The position numbers and the translations under genes were made by a program. Below, one piece after another: positions 1-11,759 of a DNA stretch of 64,000 nucleotides. The stretch lies in contig OY101119.1 of the NCBI GenBank assembly GCA_956465555.1, positions 1,465,594-1,529,593 on the forward strand, given 5' to 3'. The notes below the pieces were generated by a model, which ran no database searches, had not been told where the DNA came from, and saw only the letters and a program-made list of their open reading frames with translations. This DNA comes from Nitzschia sp. pyKryTriq1 (taxonomy: Eukaryota; Bacillariophyta; Bacillariophyceae; Bacillariales; Bacillariaceae). Position 1 is the first letter of the stretch. Every line of letters begins with the position of its first letter.

Positions 1-297
1 CCAACTACAGCCACCGAAGAGACTACCAAGATTCCACCTGAAGTGGTGATGATGATGAACAACGAGATAGCGGTACCAAATTTGGAAGGAGCCGCGAGGG
101 GAAGAGTTCGTATCGTGAAAACATCCTTTGCCCCCAATGTCCAACAAGAAAGGTTGTACAGTTTGGAGGACCCACCGAATGGGCATATCGTTGATGAAAG
201 CTCTGATGACGATACCGCCGAAATGGACACCGTGGATCAAGAGCGAGAAGCCGCCATGAACCAACTTGGTGTGGAACCATGGGAAATGAGGTTCTGA
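1..297 (+). CDS. C-terminal end of an unknown protein (partial)
   Basis: The frame is open from the first base of the window and ends at a TGA at 295-297, so this is the 3' end of a gene that starts outside. About 98 residues are visible. The tail is hydrophilic and acidic, with a run of Asp/Ser (ESSDDDTAEMD) and a final WEMRF. I recognise no domain. The internal ATG at 43 is probably not a start, because the frame is already open upstream of it. Confidence 0.55.
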   Translation, partial: PTTATEETTKIPPEVVMMMNNEIAVPNLEGAARGRVRIVKTSFAPNVQQERLYSLEDPPNGHIVDESSDDDTAEMDTVDQEREAAMNQLGVEPWEMRF

Positions 298-949
298 GGT
301 TGTATGCTGGAGGAGATGATGGATGGCAAGCATCGTGGAAGTATTGCGTCGGGATTGTTGAAAAACCGAGTTGGTGGAAAGCGTCGTTTTGGGCCATCTT
401 CGAGCCCATTTGGGTTGGATATGGAGCGGTTTGGAGGCTCAAAAATGGTGAAAATTTGTGTCACTGGTGAATCACGTTTTATTTTGTTGCTGGCGTGTCA
501 GAGTCGCTTAGGACATAGAATCGTTAAGTAATTTTAGAGATTGGATTTGCCTATTCTATAGATTGGATATGTATGGGGTGCCTGAGTTGGGCCAAGCGAC
601 GTACAGACGGATTTAAATTTTCGGGTTGAGGTCTTTTTACGACGAGGAGAGGATTTGCGAACTCGGGGTTGCGTGCGCATACTCGTATCATCTATCGCGC
701 ACGTTTTGGAAGTTCAGCGAAATCCCCGAAAAAAAGCAGATCTCATCTCGCAGAGATCGATGAGAACGGATGATGATGCACCCAACCCCACACCCCACCC
801 GCACACCATACCATACCATACCATACCATACCGGTACATCACGGTACCAAGCAACACCCAATGCGATAGCAACACGAGTGAGTACAAGTACTCCTGCTAT
901 CTCTTGCGACGGGCACAAGCAACACTACGAGGAGTATTATTTCTCTGCC
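298..949. other. Intergenic and promoter region with CCATA tandem repeat
   Basis: No convincing gene. At about 805-831 a CCATA unit is repeated about five times and runs into a GGTAC word, just upstream of the long membrane-protein gene. In-frame ATGs at 770 and nearby would read through this repeat and are better treated as 5' leader. Confidence 0.5.
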
Positions 950-3900
950 ATGTTGCCCCCACCACCTCTTCCTCCTTTCAAACGAGGGAGCAGCGCAAAT
1001 GAACCCAGTCGACCGGTGCCCCCCCCTCCACCACCACCACCCAAGAGGAAACCTGCTCCGCCCCCAACCCCTTACATGGCATCTTCCTCTGCGTCGGCTC
1101 CCGTTCCAAAGAGCTACGAGCCGTACGGTGAGATTAGCTCCGCCGCGGCATCATCCACTGCGCATCGTCGCCATGTCGCATCATCTGCACCTAGTCAGTC
1201 TGCTGGTACTTTTTCTTACGGCGTCGGAAGCGCATCGTCGGGCACAGCGACAGCCACGAGTGCGTCGTATTCGGCGATGCCACCGAGCAGCTACGGGAAA
1301 CCCAATCCAGCCAGGCAACAACAGCGGATGTCGTTGGCTTCAACTGCTGCCGACAGCGAGCAACTTCAATACGCGCACAATTCTGCAGCACTTGCATTTT
1401 TGCTGCCTTCTTTGCTGTCGATTCTGTGGTGGCACGAGTCGCCGGTGATACTGCAAACGCTACTCATCCTGGGATTGATTTTGTACGGCTTGGACATGGT
1501 CAATGCTCGTGACGCACTAGCGGTAGTTGCTTGGATTTCGGCTCTTGCCATGACTATGGTCAGCGGATTTGCCACACTCTTGCAAGTGGACGATTCGGAA
1601 GCGACAGGAGGTGCCATGGTTCTCTATTTGGTTCGACTGGCCGTGGAAGGACTCTTTTTTTGCACACTGGTAGGTGACGGTATGCTCATACATCAATACT
1701 TCTGTCTCTGTGTGTGTTTCTCAATCTTTTTCAAATTCGTTCGTTGCAGGCCTGCTGGTTCAATCTTCAATTTTCTTGGTTGCACCGAGAGGTTCCCTCT
1801 GTAGCCAAAAGCATGGAAAAATCTCTGCATTCAATGTTGCCACCGATATCCTCATCTATTCTTTCATATCACATTGCACGACTGCTCATGGACTACTGGG
1901 GGATGGATCGAGTGGCTACATTTTTACCACATTTGTTTGCAATGCTAATGGCGGCTGGGATGTTGTCATTGGGATGCACACAGAGCTCGTTTGTCCCACA
2001 CGCACAAGAAGATAACTTTCAGACGGCGTCTTTCTCCTCAATCAGCTTGTTGGGTGCTCGGGGCCATTCGATGCTTCTTTTGATAGCGCCCGGTACGATT
2101 CATTTGCTCATGTTCCGGCAGAGAATTCTAAGTCGACACGCGGCGTCAGATGAATTATATGATTTGATTCTGGTATGGTCAATACCGTATATTTTGCACT
2201 GTGGGATCCTCGTATTACAAACATACAAAAATCCATACGAGATGTCCAATAAACTTTTTCCGAATGTCAAAGAAAACACACTGAGAGGTACCTTGCTTCC
2301 GATGATTGTGTCACTCCTGGCATCCTTGGCGGCACAGCAAAGATATGTGATCCCAGTATGCAACAAGGTATCCTATCAATTCAACGGCCATGATCTACCT
2401 TCCACATGGATTGTTTCGATGTACTTGACGATGGCAACTTTCTCTACCCTACTCGCGGTGTGGACGTGGGGCAGAAAATCATTAGCTACAGGAGAGTTAC
2501 TCTTCGGGGAGTACCACGAGGATGTCGTACAGCTTTCCGTTTCGGCCAGCGGCTTGCTTCTCGGCAAGGCGTTTGGGTTCCCGTGGAATTTGACGCCGTT
2601 GCCGATCTTGGCATTTTTGGGATTGAGCGTCTGGGTCACTACTCGAATGCTGAGATATTTGTCGATCTTTTTGTTTGTTGTCCATGCCGGTAGTGTTGTC
2701 CTTTTTAGCTATCGATTTGCCTCAATCGATATCAAAATCCCCTTGGCGATACCTGGTCTAGAAGTCAGTTTGATTCGATTTGGAACGATTGAAGTGGTGT
2801 CGTCGGTGTTAATTGCGTTGGTGGCTGGTTTCGCCGTCCGCCCACCCGGGGGCGTGGGAGCCGCCTTTTTGAAACGAGTAGATGTGCCGGGAATGATCGT
2901 CATTGCGTACGAGCTGCTTCTGGTCACCTTGGAGATCACACTGCTAAAACGACCAGCACCCCAAGAGCTAGTGGGACAAGAGTCGGATGTTGGAGTGGAA
3001 GATGCGGGGTATCTGTATGACCATGCAAGTGCGTTGCTTACCAGCGTTGCCGTCGTGGCAGTCGCCCTCTTCACACAACGTCTAAAGATCATATCGCCAA
3101 AGGCATGTATTGTGGCATTATCATTGGCAATCGCAAAGGCGATTTCCGTGGTCATCGACGCCAACGAGTCGGATGGCAAAATCCGAACGGAGGCCAAGCA
3201 AGAACATCTCGCTCAACGACTATTTTATCGCACGATGATGGGGTCATTTTTGTTGATTGTAATGATGGCACCCCGGGCTATACTATCACCAATTCACTTA
3301 AAGACAACGGCTCGCCACAAGCGGTCCCTCGCAGATGGAAAACCCATTGGGTCTATCCCTTCCACTGCTGTGCGGAACGTTGTAGTCTATACCATGGTGA
3401 TTCTGCCCGCTTCTCTACTTTCCGCGGTTCCGATGGTGCTGACTCCTCTCGTCATGGCTCTTTCATCGCATTATGGTGGTGGAGCCTACTACAAGGTAGC
3501 ACCTCCTCTTTCCGAGATGGCTGGATTTGCCCTCACACTGTGGGGTATTGCTAGTCTGTCCATGATGAATTATTACTTGCCGGATGGAGGAGCCGAGACA
3601 TGGAAGAAAGCATCCGCACTTACATTACTCATGGGCATTGGCGTCACCTTTTCAGCGCCAACGGTACCCGACTGGATTGTTGGCGACAGTGGTCTCGGTG
3701 TATCGAATCCATATGCTTCGATATCAAGCTTAGGAACAACACTTGCGACGCAAGGAAGAAACCGAACCGGTGGCTGGGGGATCCTTTCGGCTTCGTTGGC
3801 CACCTTGTTGGCGATTACCGGGCCGCTGGAATTGCGAGAGCGAAGGCCCCCATCTGGGCGCAAGGACCAATATCTATTGCTCCGGCTGATGCTTTTTAGT

Positions 3901-5058
3901 TTGCTGTTTGGTTCTGGTGTCTCCTGGTTCATTACCATCCAGAGCATGGGCCAAGAGAAGTTCTTCGAATTGCTGATGACAGGTTTAGCGTGCATGGTCG
4001 TATCGTTTTTTGGGACCGTGACTTGCGTTCTGGGCTACTTTCTGGAACTAGAGAATTTGGAGGAAGTCGAAAGTACGGCGAAGATCTGGGTGGGTGCGTT
4101 TTGTCTCTTCGGATTGGTGACTGGCATGCCAGCCTTGTTTGCCTCGTCGACAACAATGCATGCCTTTGGTGCCGGTGGGTGGCTTTCGACGTACCTTGCG
4201 GTCAGTAGCTTGGCTGCGTTTTCTTTGACCATGGCACTTCGGCTTCGGTCAACCACTAATCAGGCTACCAGAGGGCTTGCAAATGCGAGCTGTGTCCTGT
4301 CGTACGTGTTTGCAGTCGTAGTGCTTTACGGCAGATACGGAGTATCAGGCATGGACGAAACATTCACAGTGACAACAATAGTAGGCATTCCCGCTTCAGT
4401 CCTTGGTACCTTTCTGGTGGCACCGATGTTGCTCGCGTTGGAGGGGGAGATGGGTAGCGAACGTCGAAGCCGAGTGTCTCGGATATCGGCTGGTGGCTCC
4501 AGGCCACCCACGTCTACCATAGGGTTAACATTACCCAATCTAACAGCTTCAAATCGGTTTGCGCCTGCCGTTGCTGCATCCTTTTCGGTATTATTTCTTG
4601 CGGGACTCTACGCAATTTTTTTGAGGGGTTCGTTCCTCTTTGCATCTTCGGTCGCCACCAGTCACCATGACTTGTTTTCCAAAGTCACTGGGAAAGGTAG
4701 CGATTCCTTGGCACAGTTGGCGCAGCGCTCAGTATCGCATAGCCTGTCGCTTGTGGTGTCCGCTCGAATGGCAGGAAGTGGCTTTTGGACAGCCTCCAGC
4801 CCTTTGGGGCCACTCATACATCTGGGCGGTCTCGTGGCCACTGTCCCGTCTACTTTTTTGCTCCTTTCGCAAATGTGGAGTGGACTCAAGGTGCCCAAAT
4901 CTCAGGTGATTGCGGCACTACCTGTAAATTTGATCCCACTGCTGTTTTGTAGAGGGATTCCTGCCATTCCAGCAGCTGCCTTGGTGGGCTCGGTAGGTGG
5001 TGTGCTGCAAATTCTCAATTTGCATCGGAGCGATCGACGATCCCAAATGCGCATCTAA
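950..5058 (+). CDS. Very large multi-pass membrane protein, unknown function
   Basis: Two exons (950-1669 and 1750-5058) flank an 80-bp GT-AG intron in phase 0 and give about 1342 residues. I chose the ATG at 950 because the upstream in-frame ATG at 770 would translate simple repeats. The first ~60 residues are proline-rich (runs of 5-8 Pro, possible SH3/WW ligands), followed by ~90 Ser/Ala-rich residues. From about residue 150 to the C-terminus there are many hydrophobic segments, roughly two dozen, separated by short loops. One longer hydrophilic loop lies near the genomic position 4440-4540 (Arg/Ser-rich). I recognise no transporter, channel or glycosyltransferase signature. A membrane location is clear; the function is not. 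It is the longest coding region in the window. Confidence 0.8.
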
Positions 5059-5722
5059 GCAGAAGAATGAATCATTTTTTTCTTGGCACGAAGCAATGCG
5101 TCAAGCTACAGTAGAAGTACAATCGAAATCGTCATCGATCATATCGATGATTCTAGCCCAGCTGACTGAATTTATAAATAGCTTTTCTCGTAGGAATACC
5201 GTAGTCTGCTCCTCTACTTTTTAGGGTCACCTTCGAGTACTCGTAGAGGAGTCGTCTCGAGCACGCTCTACACGAGGAGGACCACGAACAGCAAAATTAC
5301 TATGGAGCGCCTCTTTTGCCGGAGCAATAATGAGCCACAGCCCATCAGAGCTCTCTTGCTCTCTCCTCTTACTCTACGTTTATACTGTAGTTACTTCTCG
5401 CACCGATTGACTAAGTGGACTCTTTCACCCAGTACGGCGCTCGCATCACGACTGGAAATTCTTCGTGAATCAATAATCCCAGTACTGTTTCCCACTGTGG
5501 TTTCTACGTACGGCCACCACAATGACTGTACTGTACATAAGCCGGGAGCAAAAGAAGCAGGCAGAAAACGTTCTCACCGCAACAGAACACTGTTTTCACA
5601 TTGTCAAACTTCAGGACTTTCAACAAGGAACTATTACGGCAATCCGTCCCGCCTTCTGCTACTGGAGACTTTCTACTAATTCTTTCTACTAATTCAAAGT
5701 GCGATTGATAATCCCAGCAGCA
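5059..5722. other. Intergenic region, no gene seen
   Basis: Short open frames exist (for example 5302-5679) but look non-coding in composition and have no neighbour support. The stretch has a few CTACTCGTA-like words and probably contains the 3' UTR of the upstream gene and the promoter of the downstream one. Confidence 0.4.
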
Positions 5723-7559
5723 ATGGAGGAAACTAAAGGAGGAGATATGAATCATCTATCAGAGCGTCTTTTGGCGGACGACGGTGACTCTGGAACGCAG
5801 CAGGTTGTCGAGTCCGCCATTACGGGGGAGATTATTGTGGACCCACTGCAAGCTGGTCACGGACTGCGAGGAGAAAACCAGACAGCCCAATACCGCGATC
5901 GGCCGTTTGCGGTGGGCTTCCTTGTGCAACTCGTCGTGGTGTTCTTCCTCGCTGTTTTCTGGGGACTAGGTTCTCTGAAGCAAGAAGAAACTATCAACGC
6001 CGACACGGACCCGGACACGGATACGTTGTCGTTGTGGGGATTTTTCTTTCTACTCTTCTTGGTCAGTACTTCTAGTATTGGCATCGCGGCGACGTCTCTC
6101 GATTTCATGACTAGTCACGTGGAACATTTGATGCAAGCTGCTTTAATGATTTCTTGCGTGATTCTGGGGTCAGTGGTGGTGCTGCTGTTCGTCAACGACT
6201 CGCCGGGCTTGGGGTTTTGCGTTCTCTTTGTGCTCATTTGCACTGGACTGTATGCGTACAGTGTTCAAAGACGCATTCCATTTGCTAGTGCCAATCTTCG
6301 AACGGCACTCTCGGCCATTGAGATGAATTATGGGGTTTGCATGCTGGCCTACGCAGTGGCCGCAGTCGCCAATCTGTGGGTGGTCGTCTGGTTGGTGGCG
6401 TTTTTGGGAGTCGCCTTCCGATCGTCGACTTGTGCCGACGGTTCTTGTGAAATGCATATGAATCCCGTGGCCTTTATTCTCTTGCTGCTGTCATACTTTT
6501 GGACCTCACAGGTCTTGCAAGTAAGTTGAGACACAGGTACACGCTCTGCCACTGGCTGTAAGAGGCTCTGGCGTTCTTTCTCACCGGCTCGATTTCGTTC
6601 TCCTTTCAGAATGTCATTCACGTCACTGTCAGTGGTGTGATTGGAACATGGTGGTTCGCCCCGCAGGAGGCTCGAAGTGCCTTTTCCCCTGCCATCATGG
6701 ACTCGTTCTCACGAGCAACAACTTACTCCTTGGGAAGCATTTGCTTTGGAAGTCTGTTGGTGGCGATCATTCAAACCCTGGAACAAATTGTACACAGTAT
6801 TCGCCAACAGCAACAGAACAACTTGATTTTATGCATCCTGGAATGTCTACTCCATTTCCTTCAACGAATTGGTCAATATTTCAACAAATGGAGTTTCTGC
6901 TACGTCGGTCTCTATGGATACGACTACCTGACAGCTGGCAAGAAAGCGTTGGAGCTCTTCCAATCTCGGGGTTGGTCTACGATTATCAGGTGAGCATTAT
7001 TCCGTTGGAAGTCCAGTTACTGGCTGGGAAGTCTATCCGAAATCGTTTTGTACTCATTCTTGCTCTGTGTTTCTTGGCAGCGATGATCTGGTTCAGCGCA
7101 TGCTGTTGCTGGTTTGCCTTGTGGTCGGAGCGCTCACTGGGTTGGTGGGGATGTTCCTGGGAAGTTTATCTGGGTGGGCAGACCCAGTGTTGGGAGAGGA
7201 CCCACATGCCACCGTGTTTCTCATCAGTTACGTCATTGGATTTTCACTGGCATTCATCTTGATGGGCGTCGTCATGAGTGGAGTTGACTCGGTGATTGTG
7301 TGCTTTGCCGAGGCACCAGGTACGTTGGTGTGCTTACATTACAGGATATACTCTGTACAAGTATACTATACTTCGTACGAAGTACACAGTCGTAAAGTCC
7401 CTGTTATATTTTTCTTTACGACCTGGAGGCAGGCTTTACTCACCCGTCTCGCTTTTCGTTCTTGTTTTCTCAGGAGAATTTGAAACGCATCATCCTGCGT
7501 TGTTTCGGAATATGGTGGAGGCATGGCACCAGGTGTATCCAGAGGAGTGCGGCTTTTGA
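5723..7559 (+). CDS. Choline-transporter-like protein (CTL/PNS1, SLC44 family)
   Basis: Four exons (5723-6520, 6610-6989, 7081-7319, 7474-7559) join in frame across GT-AG introns to about 500 residues. The frame opens upstream only at a GTG, so the ATG at 5723 (MEETKGGDM) is the start. The conserved CTL core is clear: NVIHVTVSGVIGTWWF at the start of exon 2, and YVGLYGYDYLTAGKKA later in it. About ten hydrophobic segments are visible, with the long cytosolic N-terminus typical of the family. Family members sit in plasma or organelle membranes. Choline or ethanolamine transport is shown for animal CTL1/2 but not for yeast Pns1, so the substrate is open. It converges on the NAD(P)H dehydrogenase gene, with 118 bp between stop codons. 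Confidence 0.88.
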
Positions 7560-7677
7560 TTTTAAAGGTGGAGGTGCCGTAGGGTGGTCTTTCGAAGATA
7601 TTGATGCGACTGTCTCGTCGCGCTTTATACAATACTCCCCAAAGTTTCAGCGATAGTTCGCATACGTTTTCACTCTA

Positions 7678-9528
7678 CTAGTCTGAATCCTCCTGTTTTG
7701 GCTTAGTCGTCGCGGCCTTATTCTCCCTTTGGTCAGAGATTTCCTTGGAAAGGGCTGTCGCTGTGGATAGGGCGCCCAAAACTGCTGATTTGGCTCGCTG
7801 TTTTGCCGTCGGCATGCGAAGTGAATATATCGCGCGTCTTGCAGCGCCCGACAGGGTGCCGGAAAGGGTTCCAGGTGCTGACTCGGTATCCACCCCCAGA
7901 CCATATCCACCCAGGCTCAGACCCAGACTGTCCACCAGTGGACCCATCCCACTCCTTTCAGCAGCCGTCGATTTGGAAATTTGGTTCAAAACTTCGTCTG
8001 CTAAGTCTAGACCTACTCGGGCTGTATCCAGAAGAGTCGAAAATAGCGGGGCTAGGATGCTATTCTCTTTTGGGGCAAGGACCGCTGCATTTGGTCCACC
8101 CAGAGTTAGCATAGACCCTAAATCTTGAAATTCGAATACCTGGTCAGCTTGAGCCCCGCGAATATCAGCAAGGACGTTCGACGCTACAACATCTGCTTGT
8201 TGGATGGCTGCCTGGGCTGTCCTGGGAACTTGATAAGATGCTACAGAGAAAACGACAAGACAAGTTGTTGAGTGCCACCAACAATAACAATGCCATGCAA
8301 ATTTGAAGCCTTTCCAAACATACCTGTAGCATCCACAATTTGAGAGCAATCGCCCAGCGCCCATACTGGAGGCTTGACTGAGGATTCCTCTCGGATACAT
8401 CGCAGTGTGCTATCGATCTCCAAGCGACCAGACCCTTTGATCTGCTTCAATCCTAGGACACCGTCGCACACAGGATATGCGGGTCCAGATCCAGCAGTCC
8501 AAAGCACAGCATCCCAGTGTTGGTCATCATCGATAAGCACTGCCTCATCGTCCATGGAAGTTCTGATAATCTTCACTTTGTCCTTCGGAGTGTTGTCTGG
8601 TGCAGATTCTAGCTTCTCCACGGCTTTGACGGCGCAAACTTCCACTTGAACCCCTAAACGCGACAGTGCTTTGTTAACTAGAGGTTCGGCTCGAGTCCCT
8701 TTCATGGGAGCTCCTCTAGTTAAAAGGGTAACATCGCAGTTCTGCAATCTTCGCTTCACGCACGCCGCTAGTTCAACACCACCATAACCACCTCCAACAA
8801 TTGCGATGCGAGGCTTCAGCCCACTTCGGATTCGGCGTTCCATCTTTTCCAGAAGCATTTTTGTTTCTCTCGCGTTTTTGGCTGTGTAAAACGGCTGTGT
8901 GTAAGTGGCAGCACCTGGAATTGATGCCAACGACGACTGGGGTGTAGCTCCGACTGCTATGACGGAGGCTCGAAATGTAATTTTGCCTTTATCTCCATTG
9001 ACTCGTGTGACGTATGCAGAGTAGAGATCGGGGGAGACATAGTTGTCAAAGGAAGCTTGGACATGGCGGATTCCTGTATCCTCCAGGAGCTCTTCCAGAG
9101 CGGGACAAACTTCTGATTCGCTTGCTGCATTGGCAGAATACCAATTGTGTATAATAGTTAGGATTGCAGTTAACGCAGCACTAGACTATAATATTATATC
9201 GTTTCGAAAGCAGCCATCGCCATCAGAACTTACCGGTTCCAACGACAAGGTCGTAGAGCAAGGGAAGAAATACAAATCTATCTGATGGCGTCACGAGGGC
9301 TACTTCTAGACGCCGCCCTTTCGAACGGGCTTGCCTCGCGATAGAGATTGCGGTATAAAGGCCACCAAATCCTCCACCGAAAACGGCGACATCACATCTC
9401 TCATCAACCACAGCAGCGCGGAGAACCGTATGCGATCTAGTCACCGTCATTATCGGCGCAAACGCCACGATGCCGGACGCCATTAGTCCCACCGTGACCC
9501 AATACAGCGTTCCATACTTCTTCCACAT
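7678..9528 (-). CDS. Type II NAD(P)H dehydrogenase (NDH-2/NDC1-like flavoprotein), probably plastid
   Basis: Three exons on the minus strand (9234-9528, 8324-9124, 7678-8240) join in phases 1 and 1 to 552 residues. The first ~25 residues form a hydrophobic signal with VAFAPIM, close to the diatom ASAFAP plastid-import motif. An FAD Rossmann motif follows (AVFGGGFGGLYTA, ~residue 50), then an NAD(P) motif (IAIVGGGYGGVELA, ~205), the conserved WALGDCS (~350), and PRTAQAAIQQADVVASN with FQDLGSMLTLGG, which are typical of NDH-2. These enzymes oxidise NAD(P)H and reduce a membrane quinone without pumping protons. The ~190 residues after the second Rossmann domain are longer than usual and end in a charged tail. 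Plastid location is inferred from the presequence. Confidence 0.88.
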
Positions 9529-10110
9529 AGTACTTGTACTCGTACCCGTATTACTGCCTCAAAAAAATATTATCGATGCTTGGCTTTCGAATTTGTAACG
9601 GTAAACCATCAGCCTGTAGCCTCATCAAGAAAAGGAATATCGTAGCTCTAGTAGACCAGTGTTACGGAAATGCAGTGAACAATGAACACAAAACACAAAC
9701 CGATATCCGAGTCAGGACAAACGAAGAATCATCATTGATTTTCTTCGTTCGGTGGACTAAAAGGATCGATCAATGATTTCGTCCGTACATCAGCAGTGTG
9801 ACGAGACTGACGCACGAAAAAGATCCGTAACGGAGAGCGATCGACATCCATCCAAGATCCAAGCAAGGGAAACGAAGAAACAAACAAACAAACAAAAAAA
9901 AAAACCACAATACATAATTTGGACCATCTGTCCGTCTGTGTTTATGGAACCATAGAGCCTCGGGAAAATCTCAGCAATTTTAACACTATTGGCTATTCAA
10001 ACTGCACTGTGGGTGTGCCGTTTATCAAATCAGCGCTGAAGAATCACCACGCTGCCATACTACAATTTATTGCGTACTTTGCCTATTTGCAAGAAATCCG
10101 ATTCCTTGCC
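9529..10110. promoter_or_regulatory. Divergent promoter region
   Basis: Gap of about 580 bp between the divergent dehydrogenase and kinase genes. A GTAC cluster (AGTACTTGTACTCGTAC) begins right at the dehydrogenase start codon. An A-rich tract (CAAACAAACAAAC then A10) lies near 9885-9905. The frame upstream of 10111 is open but has no ATG. Confidence 0.35.
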
Positions 10111-10806
10111 ATGCATCTCAAGCGCTTCCTTATCGGATATATTAACCTCAAATCGATATCCATTCAACTGCTGGCATTGTCGGGGCCCCAAGAGTGGTCG
10201 CCCAATTTCCCCTGCGTCGTCGTCTTTGGCCGCCCTGGCGCTGGAAAAACAACCATTGCCAATACTGCAGTCGATATGCTGGCTGCCGAAAAGGATCTCT
10301 GTTGTCTTGGTTTGGATCTCGATGTATGCGTGCCGGAGTGGATGCGCGAAAACTTCGACAAGGGGATATATCCGACTCTAAAACAACGAGAAGAATTTGC
10401 ATCCAACTGCTGTGACTATGTTGAAACGCAAGTTACTGAAAAACGGGGAAATGGAAAGAATCTTGCGACTCTTGTCAGTTTCAGCTTCGTCAATACGGAC
10501 CTGAGGGATATATTCCGGTCTAGATTTCCTCATGCAAAGTGGGTGCTGATAGACACCAGTGAGAATGAGGCTACGAAAAGAATTGAAATGCGTGAAAACC
10601 ACTTCTATAAGGGGGGAAAGGGAGGCGACTCGAAGAAGGACACGGAGGAAACCGACACCAACGCAGCAGGCAGCGCTGTAGACAACAACGAGTGGAGATT
10701 TGCTCCTGTTACGTTCGATCATGAGGTTCTGGATGGAGCCCGTACAGTAGAAACAAACGCTTATCACGTGACCCAGGTGCTGCGTGAAATCCTTGGGCTT
10801 CTTTAA
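10111..10806 (+). CDS. P-loop small-molecule kinase (adenylate/gluconate kinase fold)
   Basis: Single exon, 231 residues from the ATG at 10111 (MHLKRFLIG); the frame extends upstream only to a TTG. A Walker A motif VVFGRPGAGKTT lies near residue 40, followed by a hydrophobic strand with LGLDLDV and a later helical region. The strand HAKWVLIDTSENEATKRI matches the part of gluconokinase/adenylate-kinase-like enzymes that precedes the LID. RIEMRENHFYKGG continues with the arginine-rich LID-like pattern. The substrate cannot be told from sequence. A low-complexity acidic insert (KKDTEETDTNAAG) sits in the C-terminal half. Its stop is only 29 bp from that of the opposing gene. Confidence 0.7.
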   Translation: MHLKRFLIGYINLKSISIQLLALSGPQEWSPNFPCVVVFGRPGAGKTTIANTAVDMLAAEKDLCCLGLDLDVCVPEWMRENFDKGIYPTLKQREEFASNCCDYVETQVTEKRGNGKNLATLVSFSFVNTDLRDIFRSRFPHAKWVLIDTSENEATKRIEMRENHFYKGGKGGDSKKDTEETDTNAAGSAVDNNEWRFAPVTFDHEVLDGARTVETNAYHVTQVLREILGLL

Positions 10807-10835
10807 AAAAATAAGTTGCTCTTGGATGCGCTGGC

Positions 10836-11759
10836 TTACGGCGTGGCTCTGCCGTCACCCAAAAACTCATTCAGCCTCAAATCGATATATCCAACTCTTT
10901 GAACAAGTCCTGGATCTACTCCACCTGGCACCTTTTTGAAGCCATCCAATGCTTCGCTGGTCAAAGCCGACATCTCAATGGCAAAATCTCTACCTCTGAC
11001 GGTCAGTCCGGCATCCAACACCCCCCTCAGCTCCTCCTCTTTCTCGTATCCCATTAGCTGACCCAAAACAACTGCAGCTTCTCCTAGGTCTGTACCAAGT
11101 TCTTCAAGTACGCGAGCTTGAATTATTCGAATTATCTCCAAAAGTCTAGCGCTTTCCGGTGTCATTCTCGGTGCATTGGCGATTCTTGCACATTCTCCGT
11201 CCAGGTGTCGCAGAAATCCTGGTGTGAAATTCTCCCTTTCGTCCTCCATCAGCTGGTCTAAGAGCTCCTCTTTGGTGAGATCTGTTTTTTCTTTTAAAGT
11301 CATGGTTTTGATGATTTTTCCCAGCAGCGCCTTGTTCTGTGAATCTAGTTGAGTCGCCTCGTCGACGAAATCCTCCGCGAATGTGAGAATGGTTTCCACC
11401 GTCGTCACAGTCCGCTGGAAATGCTCCGGACCCTCGACCTTGGCTTCGTCAACCAGCTCAGAAATAACCTCAGCTCCTTCATAGCCACGAAGGGAAAATA
11501 TGAGTTCAATGTTGTTGGCGAGTAGCCTTGGAAGATGCTCCGGGTCGTTGACCACCATTGATTCCGACAAAAGCTCTCTAAATCTAATCTTTTGCAAGTT
11601 TCGATCTTCCGATTCAGATTTTCCGATAAATTCGTCGGGGGGTCCATAACGCGACCCTTTAACCAAAATTGAAATTCTAGGAGGTCTTCCAGGTGACAAA
11701 AAACCAGTGCAAACATCAGCACGACCCAGGCAACTCAGAATAAGAGCAACTTTCATCAT
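10836..11759 (-). CDS. Unknown helical protein, probably plastid-targeted
   Basis: Single exon, 307-308 residues. Tandem ATGs at 11759 and 11756 precede a hydrophobic signal-like stretch (KVALILSCLGRADVCTGFLSP); the TGFLSP end resembles a diatom signal-peptide/transit-peptide junction, so import into the plastid is plausible. The upstream extension begins only at a TTG. The mature part is acidic and predicted helical, with many Leu/Glu heptad-like stretches, and ends with LRLNEFLGDGRATP. I recognise no catalytic motif. A regulatory or assembly role would be a guess. Confidence 0.72.
   Translation of the reverse strand: MMKVALILSCLGRADVCTGFLSPGRPPRISILVKGSRYGPPDEFIGKSESEDRNLQKIRFRELLSESMVVNDPEHLPRLLANNIELIFSLRGYEGAEVISELVDEAKVEGPEHFQRTVTTVETILTFAEDFVDEATQLDSQNKALLGKIIKTMTLKEKTDLTKEELLDQLMEDERENFTPGFLRHLDGECARIANAPRMTPESARLLEIIRIIQARVLEELGTDLGEAAVVLGQLMGYEKEEELRGVLDAGLTVRGRDFAIEMSALTSEALDGFKKVPGGVDPGLVQRVGYIDLRLNEFLGDGRATP

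Noticed and set aside
770-949. N-terminal extension of the giant membrane protein from the ATG at 770
   Set aside because: It would translate the CCATA repeat; the ATG at 950 gives a cleaner proline-rich start.
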